Below the pieces are notes generated by a model, which worked only from the letters and a program-made list of their open reading frames with translations, did not search any database and was not told the origin of the DNA. A stretch of DNA of 64,000 nt from Longitalea luteola (GTDB lineage: Bacteria > Bacteroidota > Bacteroidia > Chitinophagales > Chitinophagaceae), in the NCBI RefSeq assembly GCF_017356035.1, contig NZ_JAFIQX010000002.1:310001-374000 (forward strand). The letters run 5' to 3'. Below, piece by piece: positions 16,964 through 26,546 of the stretch (within the stretch, counting starts at the first letter, position 1; each line of letters starts with the position of its first letter). The translations under genes and the position numbers were made by a program.

Positions 16964-19945
16964 ATGAAAAAGTTTTTTACCCTGTTCTTGTTAGCGTTTG
17001 TATTTGTGTCTGTTGGTTACGCCCAAAATGTCTCGGGTAGTATCCAGGGAAAGTTATACGACAGTCTTTTTGTTGACAATCTTGTAGATGCCACCGTTAC
17101 CGTACTTCATGCTACCGATACCACCGTGGTATCGTATACCCTCGCCGATGCCAGGGGCGAATTCAGAATAAAAAACATTCCTGCCGGTAGTTATCGTTTG
17201 ATGATCAGCTATCAGGGTTATACACCGAAATATATAAAGTTCAATATTAGCGCCGATTCGTCCAATATACAGCTGGGCACTGTTTACATGTCCAAGAAAG
17301 ACAATATGCTGCAGGAGGTGATCGTGGAGGCGCCGCCGATAACAGTAAAGAAAGATACGGTTGAATTCAGGGCCGATGCCTTTAAAACAAAACCCAATTC
17401 AACGGCTGAAGACCTGTTGAAAAAGTTGCCGGGCGTGCAGGTAGATAAAGACGGGAATGTAAAAGCGCAGGGGGAAGATGTGCAAAAAGTGTATGTCGAT
17501 GGTAAGGAGTTCTTTGGCACCGATCCTAAAATGGCTACCAAGAACATCACTTCCGATATGATCGAATCGGTGCAGGTATTCGATGATATGAGCGATCAGG
17601 CCAAATTCACCCGGATCGACGACGGCAGCCGTTCAAAAACGATAAACATCAAATTAAAGAAAGATAAACGCAAAGGCTATTTCGGCCGCTTCGTAGCTGG
17701 TGCAGGTGATAATGAACGTTACCAGGCGAGCGCTATGTTTAACCGTTTTGATAATGATCGCCGCATATCGGTGCTGGCAGGTTCAAACAACCTGAACAGA
17801 TCTTCTTTTTCTTTTAACGACATAGTTGGCAACATGGGTGGTTTTGGTTCACGCGGAGGCGGCTTCGGTGGCGGAGGTGGCGGTTTTGGCGGTGGCGGCC
17901 GGGGAGGCGGCGGTGGCCGTGGATTTACTGGCGGCGGCGGTTTTGGCGGCGGAGGGGGCTTCGGTGGTGCTGGCGGCGGCAATAACGGTATAACCAAAGC
18001 TACCAATGCCGGTATTAACTATATTGACAAATGGGGCAGTAAAGTAGATGTGAGCGGCAGCTATTTCTTTTCAACCAGTGAAAATCGTAAGGAACAGCAA
18101 AGCCTAACTGAACAAACGATCAAAGCCGACTCCGTTATTTTTCAGAATGAAGATATGTTTTCAACCTCTAAAAACCAGAATCACCGGTTCAACCTGCGGT
18201 TTGAATATTATATCGACTCCATGAACTCCCTGTTGTATACGCCCAACCTGGTATTGCAACACTCTGAATCATATAGCTTCGATACTTTGTTTACCCGCTC
18301 TGTCAACGCCGTGGATTTTCTCGCCAATGAAGGCACTAACATCAATACCAATATACGCGACGGTATTAATCTGAACAATAACTTATTGTACCGCCGCAAG
18401 TTTCATAAACTCGGCCGTACATTAACCATTGGCCTGAACAACAGCATAAATAATAGTGACGGAAATGGCACCACAGAATCGCCGTTCCGCTCCTATGATG
18501 CTATGGGCAATTTAACAGGGACGATCAATCAGAATTTCAGGTCGTCTCAAAAAACAAGGTCAATGAACAATGTTATCAGTACTTCGTATACTGAACCCAT
18601 TGGCGCCAATAAGCTTTTAGAACTTAACTATGCGTATACCAACCGGCACAGCACCAGCGACCGCGATGCTTTTGATTTCAATACCGGTTCGCTTAAATAT
18701 GATATCGTGAACAAGGCGCAGACGAATTATTTTGAGAACGATTTCATTGCGCATCGCGCGGGCGCCAACTTCCGGGTACAGAATAAAATGTACAACTGGC
18801 AGATAGGAGCAGCCGTTGAGCATTCTGACCTGAATAATTATAACGACCGCGCGCAGTATGGCGATACCACGATAAAACAATCATATACCAACCTTTTCCC
18901 TACGGCCAATTTTACCTACCAGTTCAGCCGCTCAAAGACCTTGCGGTTGTTTTACCGCGGCCGAACCAATCAACCATCTGTAAACCAATTACAGGAAGTT
19001 CCGGATGCAACGAATATTTTATCAGTAACCAACGGTAATCCATCGTTGAGACAGGAGTTTACCCATAACGTAAACCTCAATTACAATACGTTTGATGCGG
19101 TGACCTTCAAATTTTTGTCGGTGAATATTAACCTGACCAATACCCATAATAAAATTGCCAACAGCATAGACTCACTGCGGCCTGAAATAAGGCAGAAATA
19201 CCCCGGTTATGATACTTTCCCATCAGCCTCACAATATATCGTTCCGGTTAACCTCAACGGATCATACAGCACCTCTTCATTTATAACATTCGGTTTGCCT
19301 TTGCAGGGCAGACTGAAAGGAAGCAGCCTGAATTTCAACAACTCTATTGCGTATAACCGCGATGTGAATATCCTGTTTCAAAAGCAAAACATTACCAACA
19401 CCTTTACTATTACACAAACAGCCGGCATTAACCTCAATATTAAAGATGCACTGATCATGGGATTAAATGCCAGTGTTGCCTATAATAAGGCTACCTATTC
19501 TTTGTTGTCGAATCAAAATAATGAATACTTTACCCAAACCTATTCAGCCGATATCAGCTACACCTTCCTGAAGAACCTGGTACTGTCGACCGATTTTGAT
19601 TACTACATCAATACGGGCCGTGCCGATGGCTTTAACCAAAGTATTCCCTTGTGGAATAGCAGCCTGGCGTATCAACTGTTTAAAAAGAAGAATGGTGAAT
19701 TGAAATTCTCGGTAAATGATCTGTTGAATCAGAACCAAAGTATTTCACGTACCGTAACCGATGGTAAAATACAGGACACCCGGGTAAATGTATTGCGCCG
19801 TTACTTTATGCTCACCTTTACTTATAACCTTAACCGGGCCGGTACCGGTCAGCAACAGCGGCAGGGCGCTCCCCGGTTACCGCGCAGCATAGAGCGACAA
19901 ATTGAGCGGAACAATAGTGGGCGCAGCGGTACCATAATGCCGTGA
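16964..19945 (+). CDS. Outer membrane beta-barrel protein with CarboxypepD_reg-like domain (TonB-receptor-like)
   Basis: The 993-residue precursor has a signal peptide MKKFFTLFLLAFVFVSVGYAQ, a CarboxypepD_reg-like Ig fold (about 22-110; GEFRIKNIPAGSYRLMISYQG), a plug-like segment (DTVEFRADAFK, LLKKLPGVQVDKDG, VYVDGKEFFGTDPKMA) and a long C-terminal beta-barrel. No SusD partner is adjacent, so it is not a classical Sus locus. A Gly-rich block of about 50 residues (bases 17833-17990) sits after the plug and is much shorter in the paralogue at 20551. The frame extends to a TTG at 16826, but that start overlaps the helicase terminator; the ATG at 16964 gives a clean signal peptide. It probably transports or binds an unknown substrate. 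Confidence 0.9.
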   Translation: MKKFFTLFLLAFVFVSVGYAQNVSGSIQGKLYDSLFVDNLVDATVTVLHATDTTVVSYTLADARGEFRIKNIPAGSYRLMISYQGYTPKYIKFNISADSSNIQLGTVYMSKKDNMLQEVIVEAPPITVKKDTVEFRADAFKTKPNSTAEDLLKKLPGVQVDKDGNVKAQGEDVQKVYVDGKEFFGTDPKMATKNITSDMIESVQVFDDMSDQAKFTRIDDGSRSKTINIKLKKDKRKGYFGRFVAGAGDNERYQASAMFNRFDNDRRISVLAGSNNLNRSSFSFNDIVGNMGGFGSRGGGFGGGGGGFGGGGRGGGGGRGFTGGGGFGGGGGFGGAGGGNNGITKATNAGINYIDKWGSKVDVSGSYFFSTSENRKEQQSLTEQTIKADSVIFQNEDMFSTSKNQNHRFNLRFEYYIDSMNSLLYTPNLVLQHSESYSFDTLFTRSVNAVDFLANEGTNINTNIRDGINLNNNLLYRRKFHKLGRTLTIGLNNSINNSDGNGTTESPFRSYDAMGNLTGTINQNFRSSQKTRSMNNVISTSYTEPIGANKLLELNYAYTNRHSTSDRDAFDFNTGSLKYDIVNKAQTNYFENDFIAHRAGANFRVQNKMYNWQIGAAVEHSDLNNYNDRAQYGDTTIKQSYTNLFPTANFTYQFSRSKTLRLFYRGRTNQPSVNQLQEVPDATNILSVTNGNPSLRQEFTHNVNLNYNTFDAVTFKFLSVNINLTNTHNKIANSIDSLRPEIRQKYPGYDTFPSASQYIVPVNLNGSYSTSSFITFGLPLQGRLKGSSLNFNNSIAYNRDVNILFQKQNITNTFTITQTAGINLNIKDALIMGLNASVAYNKATYSLLSNQNNEYFTQTYSADISYTFLKNLVLSTDFDYYINTGRADGFNQSIPLWNSSLAYQLFKKKNGELKFSVNDLLNQNQSISRTVTDGKIQDTRVNVLRRYFMLTFTYNLNRAGTGQQQRQGAPRLPRSIERQIERNNSGRSGTIMP

Positions 19946-19969
19946 TCGCGGTTATTATGATCGGACTAA

Positions 19970-20010
19970 AAAACAGGTGTGCCACACTTTAAAAGTGGCA
20001 CACCTGTTTT
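19970..20010. terminator. Strong bidirectional terminator
   Basis: A 16-bp perfect stem, AAAACAGGTGTGCCAC (19970-19985) with its complement (19995-20010), has a 9-nt loop. T-runs flank it on both strands, so it can end the barrel gene (+) and the small ORF at 20119-20286 (-). Confidence 0.88.
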
Positions 20011-20118
20011 GAAGCTAAAAAAAATCCCCTCCCGATGGATCGGAAAGGGTTAAGCACATACTTACAATTGTGGTTTCAGAGGTAAGTGCTATGCGTTATA
20101 ATAAATTCTAACCGAATC

Positions 20119-20286
20119 TTAATGTAACTTTCTTCTTACAGGTGCAGGCGTGCTGATAGGCGAATTGCCCAGCATGATTACCGCTAACAAAGTTTTAACA
20201 AATCGAACAACGTTAGATGAAGGGCGGTAGATGGTCTTGTGAATTTTCGCACGGTGTACATCGTAGTACATTGGATTCTTTTTCAT
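20119..20286 (-). CDS. 55-residue uncharacterised small protein
   Basis: A complete ATG-to-TAA ORF runs antisense to both flanking barrel genes. The product starts MKKNPMYYDVHRAKIHKTIY, has a central hydrophobic run (VKTLLAVIMLG) and ends in a Pro-rich and basic tail (STPAPVRRKLH). It is basic and could be a membrane-associated peptide. It has its own candidate promoter (20360-20392) and the bidirectional terminator at 19970-20010 downstream, so it forms a complete transcription unit. I recognise no family. The spacer is otherwise empty, which strengthens the case that it is a real gene, but conservation was not tested. Confidence 0.55.
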   Translation of the reverse strand: MKKNPMYYDVHRAKIHKTIYRPSSNVVRFVKTLLAVIMLGNSPISTPAPVRRKLH

Positions 20287-20359
20287 TGGTATTGAATTGT
20301 TAAGAATTAATAGAATAAGCCGCCATTTGTAACGGGTAAAGCGGTTTTTTTATTGTGGA

Positions 20360-20392
20360 CTAATTTAATAATTATCTCATAAAATAGCCAAA
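20360..20392 (-). promoter_or_regulatory. Candidate promoter of the 55-residue small protein
   Basis: On the minus strand, TTTG (20389-20392), a 21-nt spacer and TAAATTAG (20360-20367) match the TTTG/TAnnTTTG arrangement with one mismatch. It predicts a leader of roughly 65-70 nt. Confidence 0.45.
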
Positions 20393-20550
20393 CTGATGGT
20401 CCTTAATTCTTACCCGGTTGTGGTAAACCCTTAATAATTACAGCAGAAACATTAACCTTCATTAACATTAAACCAACGCTGCTTAACCTGCATTGCCGGC
20501 ACGTAAGAATATTTTCGTAACCACCTTACAATCGCGAAAATATAAACTGT

Positions 20551-23361
20551 ATGAAGCATTGCTACCTGCTGGTTTTTTCCTGTTTTTTATATTCATTGGC
20601 ATGGACCCAGCAAAAGGGTATAGTAAAAGGCCTTGTCTATGACACCCTTTTAAAGCAGCCGGTAGTAGCTGCAACGGTTACTTTATTACAGCGAAAAGAT
20701 TCCTCTTTAGTAACCTTTGCCATGACAGACAGTAAAGGGCAGTTTGAGATCACCGGTTTACCCAATGGCGAATACCGGTTATTAACAACCCATGTAAGCT
20801 ATCATAATACCAGTAAACTCTTTACTATCGATGATTCACATAAGCAGGTTAACCTGGGAAATATTATCATGAATGATGTTAGCCGGCTATTACAGGAAGT
20901 GACTGTTACGGCAGAAGCGCCCCCGGTAACACTGATGGGCGATACGGTACAATACAATGCCGGCTCTTTTAAAACCGTACCCAATGCTACCGTTGAACAA
21001 TTGCTGAAAAAAATGCCGGGTATTAAAATAGAAAAAGACGGAACCGTCACCGCGCAAGGTCAGGAAGTAAAGAAGGTGCTGGTTGACGGCAAGGAGTTTT
21101 TTGGTAACGATCCCAAAATAGCCACCCGCAACCTGCCGGCCGATGCCGTTGATAAAGTGCAGGTATATGATAAAATGAGCGATCAGGCACAGCTTACCGG
21201 TTTTGATGATGGTAATAGTGAAAAGACCATCAATCTGAAATTAAAAAAAGACAAGAATAAAGGCATGTTCGGAAAAGTGACGGCGGGCGGCGGCACCAGC
21301 GACCGGTACGAAGGAAAGTTCAATGTGAATTCATTTAAAGGCGCCCGCCAGTTCTCGGTAATAGGTATGGGCAATAACACCAATGCCGAAGGTTTTTCAT
21401 TTATGGATATGCTGAGCTTCAACAATGGCATGGGCAATATGCAACAGGGCGGGGGTGGCGGTATTCAGCTAAGCATCAGGGATGATGGCCCCAACAGCAA
21501 TGATGATAACAACAATGGCATAAAGACCATCTGGGGCGGTGGGTTTAATTATAATGACCTTATTGGCAACAAGACCCAATTCACGAGCAACTATTTTTAT
21601 AACCGGTATAATCCCAATACCGAAAGCCACATTCACCGGCAGTACTACCTTGCGGATTCATCATATTATTATAACCAGAATGCCTTTGCAAATAACCTGA
21701 ACAACAGCCATAAAATAAACCTGAGTGCTGATATTCAACTGGATTCCTTTCATTCAATAAAAATATCTCCCTCTTTGGGCTATCAGCAAACAAATAATAA
21801 AGAGGTGAGCGATTACAAGAGCTGGTCGCTTACCCAAATTCCGGGCAGCAGCGGTTCCAGCCAAAATGAAACGAATAGCCGGGGCTATAATTTTAAAAAT
21901 GATCTGTTGTTCCGTAAAAAGTTCCGGCGGGGTGGCAGAACAGTTTCGTTGAGCCTGCAGAACAATATGAATGCAAGCGATGGAGACGGCAGCCTGCGTT
22001 CAAGCAACACTTACCGCAATACGGCCGGTACTGTTATCAGAACAGATTCCATCAGCCAGCACAATACAAGCAGCAGCGACTTAAACAGCTATACGGCCCG
22101 GCTGGTATATACTGAACCTGTTTTCAAGAGATCGTTGCTCGAATTCAGTGTAGCAACGAGCAACAGCAAAAGTACCGCGCATAAAACGACATATGATTAC
22201 GATACCATAAGTGGCAAGTTCGACAGGCTGAATGACCGGCTTACCAATAACTATGAAAATGAGTATGGTTATTATTCAGCGGGTTTGCGCTGGCGGATGC
22301 AGCAAAGAAAATTCAATGCATCGGTGGGGATGAACTGGCAGCAGGCCCGCCTGGAAGGGCATATTCTCACAAAGGGTATGGATTCAATTATCAGCAAAAC
22401 ATTTCCGACCCTGTTGCCCAACGCACGCCTGCAATATAATTTCACCAAATTCCGTAATCTGCGGTTGAATTATTCAACCACTACCAAACAGCCCACGGTT
22501 TCGCAGTTGCAACCGGTACCCGATAACAGCAACCCGTTGAATATTAAAGCCGGTAATGCCGATCTGCAACAGGAGCTAACACATTCAGTGCAACTGAACT
22601 TCTTTTCAGTGAACCCATTCAGGAATCGTAACCTGTTTGCTTTTTTTAACCTGCGCAGAACAGATAACAAGATCGTTGATGCCGATACGATTGATTCGGT
22701 AGGCGTAAAAACCACGCGGCCGGTGAATGTTGATGGCGCCTATGATCTTTCCGGGTCAATTAACCTGGGTTTACCACTGCCGTTTTTGAAAGGAACGGTA
22801 AATGTGAATACCTATGGAGGTTATACCAGGAACAAAACGTACATCAATGGAGCTGAAAATATGATCAGCACCTTAACTGTTGGTCCCGATGTGCGGTTCG
22901 ATATCAATGCAACCGAAAAACTGGACATCTCCTTATCTGCCGGAATGAACTACTACCGCACGCAATATGGGTTACAACAGTCGCTAAATACCGAGTATTT
23001 GAACCAGCAATACAGTGCTGAAATTAACTGGCAGCTTCCCAACCGCTTTTTCTTCAATACGGAATTTACCTACGCCATTAACAGCCAGCGGGCCAGTGGC
23101 TTCAACGCAAAAGTGCCACTATGGAATGTGTTCATCAGTAAACAGTTCCTTCGCTTTAACCGCGGAGAAATTAAGTTATCGGTCTTTGACCTGTTGAAAC
23201 AGAATATTGGCGTGAGCCGCAGCACCAGTCAAAATTATATCGAAGACAAGCGCGTAACCAACCTGCAACGCTATTTCCTGTTGAGCTTTACCTACAGTCT
23301 TACCAAGAATGGCTTAAGCGCACCCAACGACAAGGGCGGCGTACATATCATTAAAAGATAG
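20551..23361 (+). CDS. Outer membrane beta-barrel protein, paralogue of the 16964 gene
   Basis: The 936-residue precursor has a signal peptide (1-20), a CarboxypepD_reg-like domain (about 22-105; GQFEITGLPNGEYRLLTTHVSY), the plug-like motif block (DTVQYNAGSFK, LLKKMPGIKIEKDG, VLVDGKEFFGNDPKIA, KVQVYDKMSDQAQ) and a C-terminal barrel. The plug block is strongly similar to that of the preceding barrel gene, so the two arose by duplication or belong to one expanded family. A short GGGGG stretch replaces the long Gly-rich block. No SusD is present. A weak -7-like TATTTTCG lies about 35 bases upstream of the ATG. The substrate is unknown. Confidence 0.9.
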   Translation: MKHCYLLVFSCFLYSLAWTQQKGIVKGLVYDTLLKQPVVAATVTLLQRKDSSLVTFAMTDSKGQFEITGLPNGEYRLLTTHVSYHNTSKLFTIDDSHKQVNLGNIIMNDVSRLLQEVTVTAEAPPVTLMGDTVQYNAGSFKTVPNATVEQLLKKMPGIKIEKDGTVTAQGQEVKKVLVDGKEFFGNDPKIATRNLPADAVDKVQVYDKMSDQAQLTGFDDGNSEKTINLKLKKDKNKGMFGKVTAGGGTSDRYEGKFNVNSFKGARQFSVIGMGNNTNAEGFSFMDMLSFNNGMGNMQQGGGGGIQLSIRDDGPNSNDDNNNGIKTIWGGGFNYNDLIGNKTQFTSNYFYNRYNPNTESHIHRQYYLADSSYYYNQNAFANNLNNSHKINLSADIQLDSFHSIKISPSLGYQQTNNKEVSDYKSWSLTQIPGSSGSSQNETNSRGYNFKNDLLFRKKFRRGGRTVSLSLQNNMNASDGDGSLRSSNTYRNTAGTVIRTDSISQHNTSSSDLNSYTARLVYTEPVFKRSLLEFSVATSNSKSTAHKTTYDYDTISGKFDRLNDRLTNNYENEYGYYSAGLRWRMQQRKFNASVGMNWQQARLEGHILTKGMDSIISKTFPTLLPNARLQYNFTKFRNLRLNYSTTTKQPTVSQLQPVPDNSNPLNIKAGNADLQQELTHSVQLNFFSVNPFRNRNLFAFFNLRRTDNKIVDADTIDSVGVKTTRPVNVDGAYDLSGSINLGLPLPFLKGTVNVNTYGGYTRNKTYINGAENMISTLTVGPDVRFDINATEKLDISLSAGMNYYRTQYGLQQSLNTEYLNQQYSAEINWQLPNRFFFNTEFTYAINSQRASGFNAKVPLWNVFISKQFLRFNRGEIKLSVFDLLKQNIGVSRSTSQNYIEDKRVTNLQRYFLLSFTYSLTKNGLSAPNDKGGVHIIKR

Positions 23362-23443
23362 CATATACCCTGGTGATCACTGCAGTATGGCATGGTAGCA
23401 AAATTGCATAAGGTACGATTGAAAAATCTCAAACAGTACTATT

Positions 23444-25267
23444 ATGTCAAAAAAAAGCGCTACCCTGGCAACGCCAGCAGCTAAAGTGAATATACAAGGA
23501 ATGGGTTCTATCCCGCATGAGAATGGCGTTTATTTCAGGGTTTGGGCCCCGCATGCCAAAAAAGTGTTTGTTACCGGAGATTTTAATAACTGGTCGAAAA
23601 ACAAACACCCGATGACGCACGAAGGCAATGGGTACTGGGGAGTGAATATTCCGGATGCTGTAGTAAGTAATCAATACAAATATATTTTACTGACCGACAA
23701 AGGCGAGCTATACCGCAACGATCCATATGCCCGCGAGGTAACCAATTCAGCCGGTAATTCCATCGTAACCGATCCGCATTTTGAATGGACCGATCAGGAT
23801 TTTCAAATGCCTCCCTGGAATGAACTGGTGATATACGAAATGCATATTGGAACTTTTAATGTGAAGGAAGATGGCAAGCCCGGCACTTTTGAAACGGCCA
23901 GGCAGCGTCTGGGCTACTTAAAAGCCCTGGGTGTAAATGCCATTGAAATTATGCCAACGACTGAATTCCCGGGTGGATTTTCCTGGGGATATAACTTATC
24001 ACATCCGTTTGCCATTGAATCGGATTATGGGGGCATCAAGGGATTCAAAGAACTGATAAATGCAGCGCATGAGCTGGGCATAGCAGTTATACTCGATGTA
24101 GTGTACAATCACTTCGGTCCTTCAGACCTCGATCTGTGGCAGTTTGATGGCTGGAGCGAGAACGATCTCGGGGGCATTTATTTTTACCAGGATTGGCGGG
24201 CAGAAACGCCGTGGGGTCATACGCGGCCCGATTACGGACGGCCGGAAGTAAGGCAGTATTTGCGCGACAATGCTTTGATGTGGCTCGAAGATTATCATAT
24301 TGACGGGCTGCGAACAGATGCCTTGTTATTTGTTCGCAATGTACATGGCAAAAACCTGCCGGAAGCCGATTTGCCGGAAGGCTGGACGCTCATGCGATGG
24401 ATCAATGAAGAAGTGAAGAAACGCTATCCATGGAAGATCATGATCGCAGAAGATTTGCAAGACAATGAATGGATCACCAAAAAAGAAGAAGAAGGCGGTG
24501 AAGGGTTTAATACCCAATGGGACCCTGGATTTACATTTAGTGTACGGGATGTGTTGAAAGTGCCGGATGACGTGCATCGCGATATGGATAAGATACAATT
24601 TGCCATAATGCATAATTTCAATGGCGACTGGCTTCAACGGGTGATCTATACCGAATCACATGACGATGTGGCCAATGGAAAAGCACGCGTACCGGAAGAG
24701 ATAGCACCGGGAGATTCCCAGGGTTGGTTCGCCAAAAAAAGATCGGTGCTGGGCGCTGTGTTAATATTCACCTGCGCCGGCATACCCATGATATTCCAGG
24801 GACAGGAGTTTGTTGAAGACGCAGAATTTGATGATACGAGACCGCTCGACTGGTCAAAGTTCTCGGCATTTAAGGGAATTGCGCGGTTATACCGCGATTG
24901 TATTCGCTTACGCCGCAATATCGATGGCTTAACCAAAGGACTTACGGGTGAACATACGAAGATCATTCATGTGAATAATGAAGATAAGGTAATTGCCTTT
25001 CATCGCTGGCATGACGGCGGTCCGAAAGACAGTACGATCGTGGTGTTGAATTTCGCCAATAAAGAGCACAAAGATTATGTGATCGGCGTGCCTGAGGAAG
25101 GCGTATGGAAGGTACGATTTAACAGCGATTGGAAGGGATATGATGAATCGTTTACTGATACGCCGGCGCTGGAAGCTGAAACATTTGAAGGTAAGAAAGA
25201 TGGCCTTGCATTCAGTGCTGCCATTAATCTGGGACCGTACAATGCTTTGATCCTTTCGCGCGATTGA
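23444..25267 (+). CDS. Alpha-amylase family (GH13) glycosyl hydrolase with CBM48, branching-enzyme/trehalohydrolase-like
   Basis: The 607-residue enzyme acts on alpha-1,4-glucans. Residues about 20-105 are a CBM48/isoamylase N-terminal fold (VYFRVWAPHAKKVFVTGDFNNW). The GH13 barrel carries region I DVVYNHFGP, region II GLRTDALLF (nucleophile Asp292), region III IAEDLQD (acid/base Glu336) and region IV TESHDD (Asp407). No signal peptide is seen, so it is cytoplasmic. Length and motifs fit enzymes annotated as 1,4-alpha-glucan branching enzyme or TreZ-like; region II GLRTDAL differs from classical GlgB, so the exact activity is uncertain. No other glycogen or trehalose gene is adjacent. Confidence 0.88.
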   Translation: MSKKSATLATPAAKVNIQGMGSIPHENGVYFRVWAPHAKKVFVTGDFNNWSKNKHPMTHEGNGYWGVNIPDAVVSNQYKYILLTDKGELYRNDPYAREVTNSAGNSIVTDPHFEWTDQDFQMPPWNELVIYEMHIGTFNVKEDGKPGTFETARQRLGYLKALGVNAIEIMPTTEFPGGFSWGYNLSHPFAIESDYGGIKGFKELINAAHELGIAVILDVVYNHFGPSDLDLWQFDGWSENDLGGIYFYQDWRAETPWGHTRPDYGRPEVRQYLRDNALMWLEDYHIDGLRTDALLFVRNVHGKNLPEADLPEGWTLMRWINEEVKKRYPWKIMIAEDLQDNEWITKKEEEGGEGFNTQWDPGFTFSVRDVLKVPDDVHRDMDKIQFAIMHNFNGDWLQRVIYTESHDDVANGKARVPEEIAPGDSQGWFAKKRSVLGAVLIFTCAGIPMIFQGQEFVEDAEFDDTRPLDWSKFSAFKGIARLYRDCIRLRRNIDGLTKGLTGEHTKIIHVNNEDKVIAFHRWHDGGPKDSTIVVLNFANKEHKDYVIGVPEEGVWKVRFNSDWKGYDESFTDTPALEAETFEGKKDGLAFSAAINLGPYNALILSRD

Positions 25268-25277
25268 TAAATTAAAG

Positions 25278-25620
25278 AAGGGCCGGATAGAAATCCAGCC
25301 CCGTATTAATCCAATATCCTATGAAAAACCGAAATGAAAATACTATGTTAAAAGCATAAAATCTATGACGGTGATCACAGAAAATGCAGTTTATAGAATT
25401 ATTGATCTGCGCTAAGTTTTTTGCAGTGTTGCATTGAAAATTCGCTACAACGTAAGAAAATATAAAAAGGGCCGGATAGAAATCCAGCCCCGTGTTAATC
25501 CAATATCCTATGAAAAACCACTATGAAAATAGAATGAATTCTTCAATTAATTTATGATGGCCATCACCATGTATGATGATTGTGGCAATGATTTAAGCAC
25601 CCGGGTATGCGAAGTGTTTG
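25278..25620 (+). repeat. Tandem direct repeat, period 189 bp, with hairpins and paired mini-ORFs
   Basis: Copy 1 starts at 25278 and copy 2 at 25467. The first 53 bases differ at one position, and similarity can be followed over roughly 100 bases at the same 189-base offset (25361 with 25550). Each copy opens with a hairpin (GGGCCGGAT, AGAA, ATCCAGCCC; one C/A mismatch) and then a mini-ORF: ATG at 25321 encodes MKNRNENTMLKA and ATG at 25510 encodes MKNHYENRMNSSINL. The stretch lies between convergent genes and holds no larger ORF. Confidence 0.75.
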
Positions 25621-25624
25621 AAGT

Positions 25625-26422
25625 TTAATTACCAATGTGCATAACCCTTCTTCCTCCCGCATTGCGTTGCATTCCTTCCATTTCTTTTTCCCATTCTTTT
25701 TTAAATTGTTCAGCTGATAGTTTTTTTCCCTTTTTGGGTTCTTTGATAGCCGCGAGGTCTGTTTTTTGTGAAATTTCTAATGCTTTGTATGTAGTATTGT
25801 TGTTGATATCAATTTGTAAGATCAATCCGGGAAGTTGTCCCTGGTAGTCGGGGCCTGCGGGCACTGGTATAGCGGTTGTAAACCAAACGGTAACCCGGCT
25901 GGTGTCAGGGATGTCTTTTTTGGTCATAACACCATTTTCCATCGATATCGTACTACGTTTGCTGACGCGGGTGGTAGTTGCCTGTTGGCAGGTGTAACCC
26001 AGAATGTTACGCGATTCGCCTGTGAGTTTCCAGTGTTGTTTTCGAATGCTGTCGGTAATGAGGTAGAGTCTGGCGGCAAATTCCCTTTGTTCCACTTTGC
26101 GGCCTTCTGCAAAATTGATCCAGGTGATATCATCATCTCCCATGCCGAATGAGCGAAAGCTGGCGCCGTTTTCATTGCCTGCAAAATCATTCATTGTATT
26201 GTCAACCAGCGACTGGCGTAACATCTGATCATTACCGAAGAGGACTTCCAGTTTAATAACATGGGCACGTGGCGGCGGCGGTGACTGTTCCATTCCACCT
26301 GACCCACCGGCTACTCTTAGCTGAATTTGCCGGGTAAATTCATATACTACCCGTCCGCTTTGCTGCTGAGCCTGAGCCTTTAATATCAGGAATACGCTGG
26401 CTAAGAAATATATTGCTTTCAT
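25625..26422 (-). CDS. GLPGLI family protein
   Basis: The 265-residue secreted protein has a signal peptide (MKAIYFLASVFLILKAQAQ), the early SGRVVYEFTR strand, a WKLTGESRNILGYTCQQATT region and QGQLPGLILQID, which is the signature of the Bacteroidota GLPGLI family. Its C-terminal tail is Lys/Glu-rich. The function is unknown. Family members often sit beside TonB-like outer-membrane proteins and sensor kinases, as here. An ATG two codons upstream (26428) is an equal alternative. It is divergent from the histidine kinase across a 124-base spacer. Confidence 0.92.
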   Translation of the reverse strand: MKAIYFLASVFLILKAQAQQQSGRVVYEFTRQIQLRVAGGSGGMEQSPPPPRAHVIKLEVLFGNDQMLRQSLVDNTMNDFAGNENGASFRSFGMGDDDITWINFAEGRKVEQREFAARLYLITDSIRKQHWKLTGESRNILGYTCQQATTTRVSKRSTISMENGVMTKKDIPDTSRVTVWFTTAIPVPAGPDYQGQLPGLILQIDINNNTTYKALEISQKTDLAAIKEPKKGKKLSAEQFKKEWEKEMEGMQRNAGGRRVMHIGN

Positions 26423-26532
26423 ATACATTTATTTATTCAAAACTATCGCAGCCTGTAGCCGTAACAGGTTAATGCACCTTGGTTTAATGTTAATTAAGGT
26501 TAATGGGTCTACCACGGCCGCTATTAAACGGC

Positions 26533-26540
26533 TACTTTTG
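26533..26540 (+). promoter_or_regulatory. -7 box immediately before the histidine kinase
   Basis: TACTTTTG matches TAnnTTTG and ends six bases before the ATG at 26547, so the message would be leaderless or nearly so. It argues against the upstream ATG at 26472. Confidence 0.5.
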
Positions 26541-26546
26541 CAGCGT

